Below, one piece after another: positions 14,845-24,034 of a stretch of DNA of 36,846 nt (position 1 is its first letter; each line of letters begins with the position of its first letter). The notes under the pieces were generated by a model. That model searched no databases, had not been told where the DNA came from, and saw only the letters and a list, made by a program, of their open reading frames with translations. A program made the position numbers and the translations under genes. The DNA comes from Rubrivivax sp. GTDB lineage: Bacteria; Pseudomonadota; Gammaproteobacteria; Burkholderiales; Burkholderiaceae_C. The DNA lies in NCBI GenBank assembly GCA_030680415.1, contig JAUXVE010000071.1, forward strand, positions 1 to 36,846, read 5' to 3'.

Positions 14845-16776
14845 TCACGCAGCTCCCAGCATGCGTGTCCCGTAGCCGAGGCCCGCAAAGAAGGTCTCCA
14901 TCGCCGTGGCCGAACGCATCGGCAGCACGCCGGCCAGGACCACCGGGCGCAGGCGCTCCAGTGTCGCGCGAGCGCTCTCCAGTACCGAAAGCAGCGGCAT
15001 CGGCGAGCACACGACCAGCAGGCGGCAGGCACCGAGCTTCAGCGCATCGAGCGGCCAGCAGACCACCTGCTCGGGCACGGCCGAGTTGGCGAGTTGCAGC
15101 GGCGCGTATTCGTCTTCGATGCACAGTCGGTTGCTGTCGCGCACGGCCCAGCCCTCTCCCTCGGGCATCACGGCATGGGTGTCGGCGTGGCGGATGCCGG
15201 CGCGGGCCAGGTTGGCGCACAGCAGCTGGTGCAATTCGCGGCGTGGCTCGAACGCCACCAGGCGGCCATGGTGGCCGATCCGGTGTGCCAGAGCCAGCGC
15301 CGCCTCGCCCGCCCCAGCGCCGAGATGAACCACGGTATCCCCCACACACAGCACCTGCTCGGCAAGGGTGGCAATGGCCCGGTCGAGCAGCGACGCCATG
15401 GGGTCGTCACGCTGGCGCCGTGGCACCTCGAGCACGGTCTCGCCCAGCGTCAGCGAACGCGTGCGGGGCGTCGGCGTTGCCGGCAAGGACGGCAGTCGGG
15501 GAGGGAATCCATCGCCCGCGCTGGCTTTGCGGCCCATGGCGCGGTGCAGTGCATCCAGCACGGCACGCATGTCCAGGTTCTGCCAGGCAGCCCCATAGGC
15601 AGCGCAGACGTGCGCCCACTCCGCAGGCGGGACCTTCATCTTGCCCCACGCCGGCAAGTCCCGGGCTTCGGGCAGCAGCATCGGCTCGCCGAGCGGGTAA
15701 TACGGGTACAGGTCCGGCGCGACCGACGTGAACAGCGTCACCGCGGGCGTGGACGTGGCGTCGGCCAGGTGCTGCGTATAGGTGTCCACACCGATCAGGC
15801 CATTGACCTGCGCAACGACCGCAGCAAGGCGGTCTGCGTTGTCGATGGCTGCGGCCAGATTCAGCACCCGCGGGTGTTCGACCGCCAGCGGCTGTGTCAG
15901 GATCAACTGTGCCCGCGGCCACGCTGCCAGCAGCTGCTCGACCAGGCGCGTCGTTGCCGGATCGGGCATGCTGCGCAGCGCCACCGACGCCTTCGGATTG
16001 ATGAGGATGCGCAGCCCGTCGAAAGCGGGCAGCTGTGCTGTGACGAACGCCTGCGCCGCCGGTGGAATCACGACCGCGTTGCGCTTGTCGCCGGCCGGCA
16101 CCGTCTGCGGGTCCAGCCCCATCCACCACAGGTACCAATCCACCATCGGCATCTGGCCGTACCGTGGCAGTGTCAGCATCGTGTTGGTGTCGAACATGGC
16201 CTGGTAGCGGGAGAGTTCGGCCAGGGTCGGCCCTTGTGTCAGCAGGGCATCGATGCCGTCGATGCCACGGAACAGACGTGCCAGCCGGTCATCCTTGTGC
16301 CAGCCCAGCGGCACATCGACCGAGACCTCCGGCAAGTGCGTGCGCAACATGGCGAGCACGTGCCGAAAGGCGCCGATGCCGACCAGGTTGTCGCCAAGAT
16401 TCGAGCCAAAGGCATTGATGAGCAGCAGCCGAAAGTGCTGTCGATGGGGGTGGGCTGCCTTCAGGGCCTGCAACTGGGTGGCCAGGCAGCCGGGTGCTGC
16501 CTCGGCCAGCGGGTCGGCGTAAGCCCCGGCACCCAAGGTGACCGGCAGCCCGGATGCCCGGGCCAAGGCGGCAGGCGGCAACAGGCGCAGCGTGCCGTCG
16601 AGAGCCTCGACCCGATAGGCCTCCTTGATGGCAGCACGCACGCATTCGACTTCGCGCTGGGCGGCAACGTAGACCTCGGTGGTTGCCGGGGCGGACGCCT
16701 GGGTGGCCGGCTGCAGGGTCTTGCGCTGACCGCGGGCGTGCACCGTCAGCGGGCGGGTAACGTAATACGCGTACAT
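14845..16776 (-). CDS. GT9 (heptosyltransferase-like) glycosyltransferase fused to an FkbM-like methyltransferase
   Basis: This 643-residue protein has two parts. After a 110-residue N-terminal region comes a glycosyltransferase family 9 fold: 'LLINAFGSNLGDNLVGIGAF' near 117, a second Rossmann half 'GLRILINPKASVALRSMP', 'WPRAQLILTQPLAVEH', and the donor-site segment 'NGLIGVDTYTQHLADATSTP' near 340. From about 440 a SAM-binding methyltransferase domain follows: 'GDTVVHLGAGAGEAALALA' near 478, 'GRLVAFEPRRELHQLLCANL', then 'CWPLDALKLGACRLLVV', the order seen in FkbM-type enzymes. ATG 16776 has AGGAGA about nine bases upstream. It heads a minus-strand group with the GT2 remnant and UbiE-like gene. 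It may add and then methylate a sugar on an exopolysaccharide or glycoprotein (inference). Confidence 0.75.
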   Translation of the reverse strand: MYAYYVTRPLTVHARGQRKTLQPATQASAPATTEVYVAAQREVECVRAAIKEAYRVEALDGTLRLLPPAALARASGLPVTLGAGAYADPLAEAAPGCLATQLQALKAAHPHRQHFRLLLINAFGSNLGDNLVGIGAFRHVLAMLRTHLPEVSVDVPLGWHKDDRLARLFRGIDGIDALLTQGPTLAELSRYQAMFDTNTMLTLPRYGQMPMVDWYLWWMGLDPQTVPAGDKRNAVVIPPAAQAFVTAQLPAFDGLRILINPKASVALRSMPDPATTRLVEQLLAAWPRAQLILTQPLAVEHPRVLNLAAAIDNADRLAAVVAQVNGLIGVDTYTQHLADATSTPAVTLFTSVAPDLYPYYPLGEPMLLPEARDLPAWGKMKVPPAEWAHVCAAYGAAWQNLDMRAVLDALHRAMGRKASAGDGFPPRLPSLPATPTPRTRSLTLGETVLEVPRRQRDDPMASLLDRAIATLAEQVLCVGDTVVHLGAGAGEAALALAHRIGHHGRLVAFEPRRELHQLLCANLARAGIRHADTHAVMPEGEGWAVRDSNRLCIEDEYAPLQLANSAVPEQVVCWPLDALKLGACRLLVVCSPMPLLSVLESARATLERLRPVVLAGVLPMRSATAMETFFAGLGYGTRMLGAA

Positions 16777-17160
16777 CGGGTGTCGATCTCCTGAATCCGT
16801 GCCTCCACCTCGACGCTGGAGCGCCGTGCGGGTGTGGCCGGGCATGGGCTTGGACGCAGCGCTGCCGGTGCGCGCCGGCGTGTCCGGCAGCGACATCGTA
16901 CCCAGCCGCCTGCGCCGGCCGGTGCAAGGCAAGGGCGATGGCGACGTTCGCAGCGCCGATGTCGGTCCATGGGCCAGGACATTCGCCCCTGCACCGCGCT
17001 TCAGGGCCCGATCCCGGGCCGATCCACGAGAGCCGGCGGTTACACTGCCGGCGTCGTTGCCCAGCGCTCGGCAAGCGGTGCTGGCCTTGATTCGAACAAG
17101 GTCTGCGGCCACCCCGGCTCCTGCCGGCCGGCGGCCCACGGTTGACCCAAGGACACCCCC
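16777..17160. other. Divergent intergenic region, GT9 fusion / epsD-like gene
   Basis: The 384 bases separate two divergently transcribed genes and should hold both promoters. On the plus strand TACACT at 17041-17046, inside the symmetric context GCCGGCGGT-TACACT-GCCGGC, is a fair -10 for the epsD-like gene 115 bases downstream, but no good -35 is seen. The rest is GC-rich with no supported gene. Confidence 0.35.
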
Positions 17161-18105
17161 ATGAACCTGACGATGATCCAAGCCGGTTCTGCCGCGCGCC
17201 GCTGGCTCCCCCTTGCCGCCGTGGCCGCGGCCGTGCTGCTGGCGGGCTGCGGCGACAGGAAGGAAACGGCTGCCAGCCAGACTGCGGCCAAGGTCGACAA
17301 GGACGAAGTCACCGTCCAGCAGGTCAACTTCGTGCTGCAGCAACAACGCAACCTGCGCCCCGAGCAGGCCGATGCCGCCGGCAGACAGATCCTGGAACGC
17401 CTGATCGACCAACAGCTGGCCGTGCAGAAGGCCGACGACCTGAAGCTCGACAGCGACCCTCGTGTCGTGCAGCAACTCGAAGCCGCGCGCCGCGAGGTGC
17501 TGGCGCGCGCCTACGTGGAGAAGATCGGTGAAGCTGCCGTCAAGCCCACGCCCGAAGAGGTCAAGAAATACTACGACGAGAAGCCTGCACTGTTCGCCGA
17601 GCGCCGCATCTACAGCATCCAGGAAATCGGCATCGAGGCCCGGCCCGAGCAGGTGCAGGCGCTGCGCGACCAGCTCGCCGCCAGCAAGAACATCAACGAG
17701 TTCGTCGAATACCTCAAGGCCAACGACTACAGGTTCGCGGGTAACCAGGCCGTGCGCGCCGCCGAGCAGTTGCCGCTGAGCAGCCTGGACGCGTTTGCGC
17801 GCATGAAGGACGGCCAGGCCGCCGTGGTGCCCGCGCCCAGCGGCGTGCAGGTGGTGGTGCTGGCCGGCTCGCGCCGCCAGCCGGTGTCGGAGGAACAGGC
17901 CCGCCCGGCCATCGAGCAATACCTGCTGAACGACCGCAAGCGCAAGCTCATCGAAGAAGACATGAAGGGTCTGCGCGCCGCAGCGAGGATCGAATACGTG
18001 GGCAAGTTCGCCGAACTCGCGGCGTCGGCGCCCGCGGCCGCGGCAGCGCCCGCCAGTGGGGGCGTCACCGGCACCGACACGAACAAGGACACGGGGCTCA
18101 AGTGA
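17161..18105 (+). CDS. EpsD-family peptidyl-prolyl cis-trans isomerase lipoprotein
   Basis: The 314-residue protein has a lipoprotein signal (lipobox in 'AAVLLAGCG', Cys near residue 30) followed by a SurA/PpiC-like chaperone and parvulin arrangement. It includes 'VTVQQVNFVLQQQRNLRPEQ', 'ILERLIDQQLAVQKADDLKL', 'PTPEEVKKYYDEKPALFAER' and a parvulin-like domain 'FNEFVEYLKA'-type segment (here INEFVEYLKANDYRFAGNQ). 'LPLSSLDAFARMKDGQAAVV' and a tail 'ARPAIEQYLLNDRKRKLIEE' follow. From memory this order defines the EpsD isomerase family encoded in exosortase/methanolan-type exopolysaccharide clusters, where it is thought to assist folding of secretion components. The C-terminus is Ala/Pro-rich. 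The catalytic status of the parvulin domain is unclear, since such domains are often degenerate. Confidence 0.82.
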   Translation: MNLTMIQAGSAARRWLPLAAVAAAVLLAGCGDRKETAASQTAAKVDKDEVTVQQVNFVLQQQRNLRPEQADAAGRQILERLIDQQLAVQKADDLKLDSDPRVVQQLEAARREVLARAYVEKIGEAAVKPTPEEVKKYYDEKPALFAERRIYSIQEIGIEARPEQVQALRDQLAASKNINEFVEYLKANDYRFAGNQAVRAAEQLPLSSLDAFARMKDGQAAVVPAPSGVQVVVLAGSRRQPVSEEQARPAIEQYLLNDRKRKLIEEDMKGLRAAARIEYVGKFAELAASAPAAAAAPASGGVTGTDTNKDTGLK

Positions 18106-18129
18106 GCCCCCGATCTGGTTCGTGGGGGC
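18106..18129 (+). terminator. Hairpin just after the epsD-like stop
   Basis: GCCCCC (18106-18111) pairs with GGGGGC (18124-18129) around a 12-base loop, beginning directly after the TGA of the epsD-like gene. Only a short T run follows, so intrinsic termination is possible but not certain. Confidence 0.3.
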
Positions 18130-18208
18130 ATTGCTGCTGGCCGCTGCGTGTACTGTGGGCGCCGGCGGGCAAGCGAATCGGCCGTGCCACAAGCGCGAAG
18201 GACCCTGA

Positions 18209-18988
18209 TTGAACACCGACACGCTGCCGCTGGGTGACTGGCGCGAGGCCATCATCGACATCGCACGTGAGGCGGGCGAGGTGGTGATGTCGGTGTACGC
18301 CACCGACTTTGCCGTGCGCGGCAAGAGCGACGCCTCGCCCGTGACCTTGGCCGACGAACGCGCCGAGGCTGTCATCGTGCAACGCCTGCGGGCCTTGACG
18401 CCCGACATCCCCATCGTCGCCGAAGAGGCGGTGGCCGCCGGCCAGGTGCCCACCGTGGGGCGACGCTTCTGGCTCGTCGACCCGCTGGACGGCACCCGGG
18501 AATTCGCCAGCCGCAACGGCGAGTTCACGGTGAACATCGCCCTCGTCGACGACGGCGTGCCGGTGCTGGGGGTGGTGCTGGCGCCGGCCATTGGGCGCCT
18601 GTTTGCCGGCGCCGCGGGCATTGGCGCCCTGGCCGAGCAGGCTGGTGTGCGGCAAAGCATCCACTGCCGCGCCGCGCCGCAGGCCGGGCTCACCGTCGTG
18701 GCCAGCCGCTCGCACGGCGACGCCGCCGCGCTCGACAAGTTCCTGGCTGGGCGGCACGTGGCGACACTGGTGCATGCCGGTTCGTCGCTGAAGCTGTGCC
18801 TGCTGGCCGCCGGCGAGGCCGACCTCTACCCCCGGCTGGGCCGCACCATGGAGTGGGACATTGCCGCCGGGCACGCGGTGCTGCTGGCCAGCGGCGGGCG
18901 CGTGACGACGCTGGGCGGCGAGGCCCTGCGCTACGGCAAACCCGGTTTCGAGAATCCGCACTTCGTGGCCGAAGGCTTGCCGGGCTGA
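18209..18988 (+). CDS. cysQ: CysQ/inositol-monophosphatase family phosphatase (3'(2'),5'-bisphosphate nucleotidase)
   Basis: The 259-residue enzyme has all Li-sensitive phosphatase motifs: 'GKSDASPVTLADERAE' near 42, 'IVAEEAV' near 70, the metal-binding 'WLVDPLDGTREFASRNGEFT' near 90 (D-P-L-D-G-T), and the late 'MEWDIAAGHAVL' near 213. 'LDGTREFASRNGEFTVNIAL' is typical of the CysQ branch, which hydrolyses PAP to AMP and recycles the by-product of sulfation and sulfate assimilation. The start is TTG 18209 (MNTDTLPLGDW). An in-frame TGA immediately precedes it (18206-18208), so nothing further upstream can be used, and AAGGA sits about nine bases before. It lies just ahead of ugd. Another IMPase-type sugar-phosphate substrate cannot be excluded. 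Confidence 0.85.
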   Translation: MNTDTLPLGDWREAIIDIAREAGEVVMSVYATDFAVRGKSDASPVTLADERAEAVIVQRLRALTPDIPIVAEEAVAAGQVPTVGRRFWLVDPLDGTREFASRNGEFTVNIALVDDGVPVLGVVLAPAIGRLFAGAAGIGALAEQAGVRQSIHCRAAPQAGLTVVASRSHGDAAALDKFLAGRHVATLVHAGSSLKLCLLAAGEADLYPRLGRTMEWDIAAGHAVLLASGGRVTTLGGEALRYGKPGFENPHFVAEGLPG

Positions 18989-19139
18989 GAGCGGTCCGGG
19001 CATGGGCCCGGACTCGTGAGCGGGCATTGAAGCTGCCACTCCGTCACGACTGCGCCCCTTGTCCTGCGCCCGCCGTCACGGCTGTGCCGTGGCGCGGTGT
19101 GAGAATCTTCGACGTTCTCTTCCCCGGGTGGGCCTCAGC

Positions 19140-20471
19140 ATGAAAGTCACCGTCGTCGGCACCGGTTATGTCGGTCTTGTCACAGGCGCCTGCCTGTCGG
19201 AAATGGGCAACCACGTGGTGTGCCTGGACGTCGACGAACGCAAGATCCGCATGCTCAACGACGGCGGCATGCCCATCCACGAGCCGGGGCTCGAAGCCAT
19301 CGTGCAGCGCAACGCCGCCGCCGGGCGGCTGCAGTTCACCACCGACGTGCCTGCCGCGGTGGGGCACGGCACGATCCAGTTCATCGGCGTCGGCACGCCG
19401 CCCGACGAAGACGGCTCGGCCGACATGCAGTACGTGCTGGCCGCGGCCGCCAGCATCGGCCGCCACATGACCGACTACAAGGTCATCGTCGACAAGAGCA
19501 CGGTGCCGGTGGGCACCGCCGACCGCGTGCGCCAGACGGTGACCGGGGCGCTGCGCGAGCGCGGGCTGGAGATGGAATTCGCCGTCGTCTCCAACCCCGA
19601 ATTCCTGAAGGAAGGCGCGGCCGTGGAAGACTGCATGCGGCCCGACCGCATCATCGTCGGTGCCGACGACGAACGCGCGATCCTGCTCATGCGCGCGCTG
19701 TACCAGCCCTTCATGCGCAACCGCGACCGGCTGCAGCTGATGGACGTGCGCAGCGCCGAGTTCACCAAGTACGCTGCCAACGCGATGCTGGCCACGCGCA
19801 TCAGCTTCATGAACGAACTGGCGCTGCTGGCCGAGCGCGTGGGGGCCGACATCGAGCAGGTGCGCATGGGCATCGGCAGCGACCCGCGCATCGGCACCCA
19901 CTTCCTCTATGCCGGCACCGGCTACGGCGGCAGCTGCTTCCCCAAGGACGTGAAGGCGTTGATCCACGCCGGCCAGGCCAACGGCATGCCGTTGCAGGTG
20001 CTGGGCGCCGTGGAGGCGGCCAACGAGCGGCAGAAGCTGGTGCTGGTGGACAAGATCACGGCGCGTTTCGGGCCCGACCTGGCAGGCCGGCGCTTCGCGC
20101 TGTGGGGTCTGGCCTTCAAGCCCAACACCGACGACATGCGCGAGGCGCCCAGCCGCGTCATCGTGGCCGAACTGGCGCGCCGCGGCGCCGTGCTGCAGGC
20201 CTACGATCCGGTGGCCATGCCCGAGGCGCAGCGTGTGCTGGCCGGCACGCCGGGCCTGCACTTCGCGGCCAGTCAGGCCGAGGCGCTGGAAGGCGCCGAT
20301 GCACTGGTGGTGGTCACCGAGTGGAAGGAATTCCGCAACCCCGACTTCGACGCCATCAAGGCGGCGCTGAAGCAGCCGCTGATCTTCGACGGCCGCAACA
20401 TCTACGACCCGGCGCTGATGCGCATGCACGGCATCGAGTACCAGGGCGTGGGGCGAGCGGCAGTGGTCTGA
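19140..20471 (+). CDS. ugd: UDP-glucose 6-dehydrogenase
   Basis: The 443-residue enzyme oxidises UDP-glucose to UDP-glucuronate with two NAD+. The N-terminus is the NAD-binding '[20 protein letters not shown]'. '[11 protein letters not shown]'-like sequence follows (here [17 protein letters not shown]), then '[16 protein letters not shown]'. The catalytic site is '[16 protein letters not shown]' with the nucleophilic cysteine at residue 266. The C-terminal UDP-binding domain includes '[18 protein letters not shown]'. Length and motif order are standard. ATG 19140 is the natural start. The gene is convergent with the nucleotide-sugar operon that ends 24 bases downstream. It would provide the acidic sugar for exopolysaccharide or an arabinose/pentose branch. 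Confidence 0.95.
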   Translation: MKVTVVGTGYVGLVTGACLSEMGNHVVCLDVDERKIRMLNDGGMPIHEPGLEAIVQRNAAAGRLQFTTDVPAAVGHGTIQFIGVGTPPDEDGSADMQYVLAAAASIGRHMTDYKVIVDKSTVPVGTADRVRQTVTGALRERGLEMEFAVVSNPEFLKEGAAVEDCMRPDRIIVGADDERAILLMRALYQPFMRNRDRLQLMDVRSAEFTKYAANAMLATRISFMNELALLAERVGADIEQVRMGIGSDPRIGTHFLYAGTGYGGSCFPKDVKALIHAGQANGMPLQVLGAVEAANERQKLVLVDKITARFGPDLAGRRFALWGLAFKPNTDDMREAPSRVIVAELARRGAVLQAYDPVAMPEAQRVLAGTPGLHFAASQAEALEGADALVVVTEWKEFRNPDFDAIKAALKQPLIFDGRNIYDPALMRMHGIEYQGVGRAAVV

Positions 20472-20495
20472 CCAGGAGGGGCGCTGCCGCCACCC

Positions 20496-21068
20496 TCAGC
20501 CCGGCAAGTCGGCCACCGCCAGCAGCGGTGCTGCGGCATCCTTGGGCGCCACCAGCGGCGCGCCCAGGCCCGGTGGCAGCGGCCAGGTGATGCCGATCGC
20601 CGGGTCGTCCCAGCGGATGCTGCGTTCGCAGTCGCGGGCGTAGATGTCGGTGGTCTTGTAGAGAAAGTGCGTCTCGTCCTGCAGCGCCAGGAAGCCGTGC
20701 GCAAAGCCCTCGGGGATCCACAGCTGGCGCCGGTTGGCGGCACTCAGTTCGACGCCCTCCCAGCGCCCGAAGGTGGGCGAGCTGGGTCGGATGTCCACCG
20801 CCACGTCGTAGGCCGCTCCCTGCACCACGCGCACCAGCTTGCCCTGCGCGTGCGGCGGCAGCTGGTAATGCAGCCCGCGCAGCACGCCGGCCTTGCTGCA
20901 CGAATGGTTGTCCTGCACGAAGCGGGGCGGCACGGGCAGGCCCATCGCGGCCAGCGCAGTTTCGAATCGCGCCTCGTTGAAGCTTTCCATGAACCAGCCG
21001 CGGTCGTCGGCAAAGACGGCGGGTTCGACGACCACGACACCCGGCAGGCCCGTCGCAACCAGCTTCAT
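20496..21068 (-). CDS. rfbC: dTDP-4-dehydrorhamnose 3,5-epimerase
   Basis: The 190-residue cupin enzyme performs the third step of dTDP-L-rhamnose synthesis. Typical segments are 'PAVFADDRGWFMESFNEARF', 'FVQDNHSCSKAGVLRGLHYQ' with the catalytic histidine, 'KLVRVVQGAAYDVAVDIR', 'LWIPEGFAHGFLAL' and 'FLYKTTDIYARDCERSIRWD' with the active-site tyrosine. It is the last gene of the minus-strand operon. Its ATG shares one base with the TGA of rfbA (TGATG), so translation is coupled. The end lies 24 bases from the convergent ugd stop, with no room for a long terminator. Confidence 0.95.
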   Translation of the reverse strand: MKLVATGLPGVVVVEPAVFADDRGWFMESFNEARFETALAAMGLPVPPRFVQDNHSCSKAGVLRGLHYQLPPHAQGKLVRVVQGAAYDVAVDIRPSSPTFGRWEGVELSAANRRQLWIPEGFAHGFLALQDETHFLYKTTDIYARDCERSIRWDDPAIGITWPLPPGLGAPLVAPKDAAAPLLAVADLPG

Positions 21069-21949
21069 CAGAACGCTCGCTCGCGCAGCACCTGCATCAG
21101 GTACTGGCCGTAGCTGTTCTTCAGCATCGGGGCCGCCAGCGCCTCCAGCTGCCCGGCGTCGATCCAGCCGGCGCGGTAGGCGATCTCCTCCGGGCAGGCC
21201 ACCTTCAGGCCCTGGCGCTTTTCGATGGTGGCGATGAACTGGCCGGCCTCCAGCAGGCTGTCGTGGGTGCCGGTGTCGAGCCAGGCGTAGCCGCGGCCCA
21301 TGATCTCGACGTTGAGCCGGCCCTGCCGCAGGTACTGGGCATTGACCTCGGTGATCTCGAGTTCGCCGCGCGCGCTGGGCTTGATGCCGGCAGCGATCTC
21401 GCACACCTGCTCGTCGTAGAAGTACAGGCCCGTCACCGCGTAGTTGCTCGTCGGCGCCTTGGGTTTTTCCTCGATGCTCAGGGCGCGCTTGTGGTCGTCG
21501 AAGGCGACCACGCCATAACGTTCAGGATCCTGCACATGGTAGGCGAACACGCTGGCGCCGGTGTCGCGGCCGTGGGCGCGCGCCAGCAGCTGCGCGAAGT
21601 CGTGGCCGTAGAAGATGTTGTCGCCCAGCACCAGCGCGCTGGGGCCACCGCCGACGAAGCTGCGGCCCAGGATGAAGGCCTGCGCCAGGCCGTCGGGGCT
21701 GGGCTGCACGCAGTAGCTGAGCTGCATGCCCCAGCGGCTGCCGTCGCCGAGCAGCGCCTGGAAGCGCGGTGTGTCCTGCGGCGTGCTGATCACCAGCACT
21801 TCGCGCATGCCGGCGAGCATGAGCGCGCTCAAGGGGTAGTAGATCATCGGCTTGTCGTACACCGGCAGCAGCTGCTTGCTCAGTGCCAGCGTGGCCGGGT
21901 GCAGCCGCGTGCCGGAGCCGCCGGCGAGGATGATGCCTTTGCGTTTCAT
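21068..21949 (-). CDS. rfbA: Glucose-1-phosphate thymidylyltransferase
   Basis: The 293-residue nucleotidyltransferase joins dTTP and glucose-1-phosphate to give dTDP-glucose, the first step to dTDP-rhamnose. The N-terminal signature '[20 protein letters not shown]' is followed by '[20 protein letters not shown]'. The metal/product site is in '[14 protein letters not shown]', and '[20 protein letters not shown]' and '[20 protein letters not shown]' are canonical. Length is standard. The gap from rfbD is 10 bases and the stop overlaps the rfbC start. Feedback by dTDP-rhamnose is known for the family, not read here. Confidence 0.96.
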   Translation of the reverse strand: MKRKGIILAGGSGTRLHPATLALSKQLLPVYDKPMIYYPLSALMLAGMREVLVISTPQDTPRFQALLGDGSRWGMQLSYCVQPSPDGLAQAFILGRSFVGGGPSALVLGDNIFYGHDFAQLLARAHGRDTGASVFAYHVQDPERYGVVAFDDHKRALSIEEKPKAPTSNYAVTGLYFYDEQVCEIAAGIKPSARGELEITEVNAQYLRQGRLNVEIMGRGYAWLDTGTHDSLLEAGQFIATIEKRQGLKVACPEEIAYRAGWIDAGQLEALAAPMLKNSYGQYLMQVLRERAF

Positions 21950-21959
21950 CGTGGATCTT

Positions 21960-22859
21960 TCAGCGGTTCAGTACTTCGATGAGCATGCGCTCGACCCCGG
22001 TCTGCCAATGCGGCAGCGTCAGGCCGAAGGCCTGCTGCAGCTTGTGCGTGGCCAGCCGCGAATTGAGCGGGCGCCGTGCCGGTGTCGGGTAGGCGCTGGT
22101 CGGAATCGGGTGGATGGCGGCGGGCGCGACACGGATCGGCTGGCCGTTGGCACGTGCCCATTCGACGACGAAGCGCGCGTAGTCGAACCAGTTCGTCTCG
22201 CCGCTGGCCACGCAGTGGTAGGTGCCGGACAGCGCCGGCTCGGCCAGCACGCCGCGCACCGCGTGCGCGCTCACGTCGGCCAGCAGATCGGCGCCGGTGG
22301 GCGCACCGACCTGGTCGCTGATGACGTTCAGCGTTTCGCGTTCGGCGGCCAGGCGCACCATGGTGCGGGCGAAGTTGCCGCCGCGTGCGGCATAGACCCA
22401 GCTCGTGCGCAGGATGAGGTGGCGGCAGCCGCTGGCACGGATGAGTTCCTCGCCTTCGAGCTTGGTGCGGCCGTAGACGCTCAGGGGCCCGGTGGGCGCG
22501 TCTTCGCTGCGCGGCGTGTCGCCGCTGCCGTCGAAGACATAGTCGGTGCTGTAGTGCACCAGCAGCGCGCCCATGGCGGCGGCTTCGCGCGCGACGAGAC
22601 CCGGCGCGGTGGCGTTGATGGCACGTGCCAGGTCGGGCTCGCTCTCGGCCTTGTCGACGGCGGTGTGCGCCGCCGAGTTGACGATCAGCTGCGGCTGCAC
22701 GCGCCGCACCAGCGCGGCCAGAGAGGCGACGTCGGCGAAGTCGGCCTTCAGTTCACCCGGTGTGTCGAAATCGCAGGCCACCAGTTCGCCCAGCGGCGCC
22801 AGCGAACGCTGCAACTCCCAGCCGACCTGGCCCTTGCATCCCAGCAGCAGGATCTTCAT
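21960..22859 (-). CDS. rfbD: dTDP-4-dehydrorhamnose reductase
   Basis: The 299-residue short-chain dehydrogenase catalyses the last step, reducing the 4-keto sugar to dTDP-L-rhamnose. It opens with '[20 protein letters not shown]', the NAD(P)-binding glycine motif. '[19 protein letters not shown]' follows, then '[18 protein letters not shown]', the catalytic 'YGRTKLEGE' (Y-x3-K), and '[18 protein letters not shown]'. ATG 22859 lies two bases after the rfbB stop, indicating tight coupling. Length and motifs are normal. Confidence 0.95.
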   Translation of the reverse strand: MKILLLGCKGQVGWELQRSLAPLGELVACDFDTPGELKADFADVASLAALVRRVQPQLIVNSAAHTAVDKAESEPDLARAINATAPGLVAREAAAMGALLVHYSTDYVFDGSGDTPRSEDAPTGPLSVYGRTKLEGEELIRASGCRHLILRTSWVYAARGGNFARTMVRLAAERETLNVISDQVGAPTGADLLADVSAHAVRGVLAEPALSGTYHCVASGETNWFDYARFVVEWARANGQPIRVAPAAIHPIPTSAYPTPARRPLNSRLATHKLQQAFGLTLPHWQTGVERMLIEVLNR

Positions 22860-22861
22860 GG

Positions 22862-23923
22862 TCAACGCGCTGTGTAGTTCGTGGCCAGCCAGTCGCGGTA
22901 GCCGCCGCTTTGCACGTTGGCCACCCAGTCGGCATGGTCCAGGTACCACATCACGGTCTTGCGGATGCCGCTGGCGAAGGTCTCGGCCGGGCGCCAGCCG
23001 AGTTCGCGCTCGATCTTGCGCGCGTCGATGGCATAGCGGCGGTCGTGGCCGGGCCGGTCCTTGACGTGCGTGATGAGTCGCGCGTAGGGGCCTTCGGAGC
23101 TGGGCCGCAATTCGTCGAGCAGCGCGCACACGGTATGCACGATGTCGCGGTTGGGCATCTCGTTCCAGCCGCCGATGTTGTAGACCTCACCGACTTGGCC
23201 GCGCGCCAGCACGGCGCGGATGGCGCTGCAGTGGTCGCCCACGTAGAGCCAGTCGCGCACCTGCAGGCCGTCGCCGTAGATCGGCAGCGGCTTGCCCGCC
23301 AGCGCGTTGACGATCATCAGCGGAATCAGCTTCTCCGGGAAGTGAAAGGGCCCGTAGTTGTTGCTGCAGTTGGTGGTGAGCACCGGTAAGCCGTAGGTGT
23401 GGTGCCAGGCGCGCACGAGGTGGTCGCTGGCGGCCTTGCTGGCGCTGTAGGGGCTGTTGGGCGCGTAGGGATGGCTTTCGGTGAAGGCCGGCGCGTCGGG
23501 CGTCAGGCTGCCGTAGACCTCGTCGGTGCTGACGTGGTGGAAGCGCAAGGCCGCCTTGGCATCGCCTTGCAGCGTGCTCCAGTAGGCGCGCGTGGCCTCC
23601 AGCAACGTGAAGGTGCCTTCGATGTTGGTCTTGATGAACGCGCCCGGGCCGTGGATGCTGCGGTCGACATGGCTCTCGGCCGCGAAGTGCAGCACCGCGC
23701 GCGGCCGGTGTTCGGCCAGCAGGCGGTCGAGCAGGGCACGGTCGCCGATGTCGCCGTGCACGAAGACGTGTCGCGCGTCGCCCTCCAGCGAGGCCAGGTT
23801 CTGCAGGTTGCCGGCGTAGGTGAGGGCGTCGAGGTCGACCACCGGCTCGTCGCTTTGCGCGAGCCAGTCGAGGACGAAGTTGCTGCCGATGAAGCCGGCG
23901 CCGCCGGTGACGAGCAAGGTCAT
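22862..23923 (-). CDS. rfbB: dTDP-glucose 4,6-dehydratase
   Basis: The 353-residue extended SDR enzyme converts dTDP-glucose to dTDP-4-keto-6-deoxyglucose. Motifs are '[19 protein letters not shown]' for NAD binding, '[19 protein letters not shown]', '[20 protein letters not shown]' with the Thr-Asp-Glu active site, '[16 protein letters not shown]' (Y-x3-K), and '[20 protein letters not shown]'. It is separated from the upstream manC by about 110 bases holding a GC-rich repeat, so it may have its own promoter or be transcribed through. Confidence 0.96.
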   Translation of the reverse strand: MTLLVTGGAGFIGSNFVLDWLAQSDEPVVDLDALTYAGNLQNLASLEGDARHVFVHGDIGDRALLDRLLAEHRPRAVLHFAAESHVDRSIHGPGAFIKTNIEGTFTLLEATRAYWSTLQGDAKAALRFHHVSTDEVYGSLTPDAPAFTESHPYAPNSPYSASKAASDHLVRAWHHTYGLPVLTTNCSNNYGPFHFPEKLIPLMIVNALAGKPLPIYGDGLQVRDWLYVGDHCSAIRAVLARGQVGEVYNIGGWNEMPNRDIVHTVCALLDELRPSSEGPYARLITHVKDRPGHDRRYAIDARKIERELGWRPAETFASGIRKTVMWYLDHADWVANVQSGGYRDWLATNYTAR

Positions 23924-23945
23924 GGTGTCAGTGTTTTGGTTTGGC

Positions 23946-24034
23946 CAAGGCCCTGCGCGGAACCGGCTTCGCCGGGCCGCTGCAGGAGCCCCCTTGGGAG
24001 GTGGCGAAGGCGCGCAGCGCCGCAGCCTGGGGGC
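23946..24034. repeat. GC-rich intergenic palindromic repeat between manC and rfbB
   Basis: The gap after the manC stop, read on the minus strand, contains GCCCCCAGGCTGCGGCGCTG, then CGCCACCTCCCAAGGGGGC and a CGGCTTCGCCGG-like dyad. The CC..GG blocks can form stacked hairpins. From memory, very similar sequence occurs between genes in many Burkholderiales genomes. It could reduce read-through from manC to rfbB or stabilise mRNA ends. Confidence 0.45.

Noticed and set aside
14260..16794. Long plus-strand frame over the GT9 fusion gene
   Set aside because: Shadow of the minus-strand gene; composition is Arg/Gln/His-rich with no domain.
18122..18208. 28-codon frame from GTG resembling a signal peptide ahead of cysQ
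   Set aside because: Too short, overlaps a hairpin, no ribosome site; only notable because its TGA fixes the cysQ start.
16777..18738. Upstream extension of the GT9 fusion frame to 1297 codons
   Set aside because: It runs opposite the epsD-like and cysQ genes; the ATG at 16776 has a good ribosome site.
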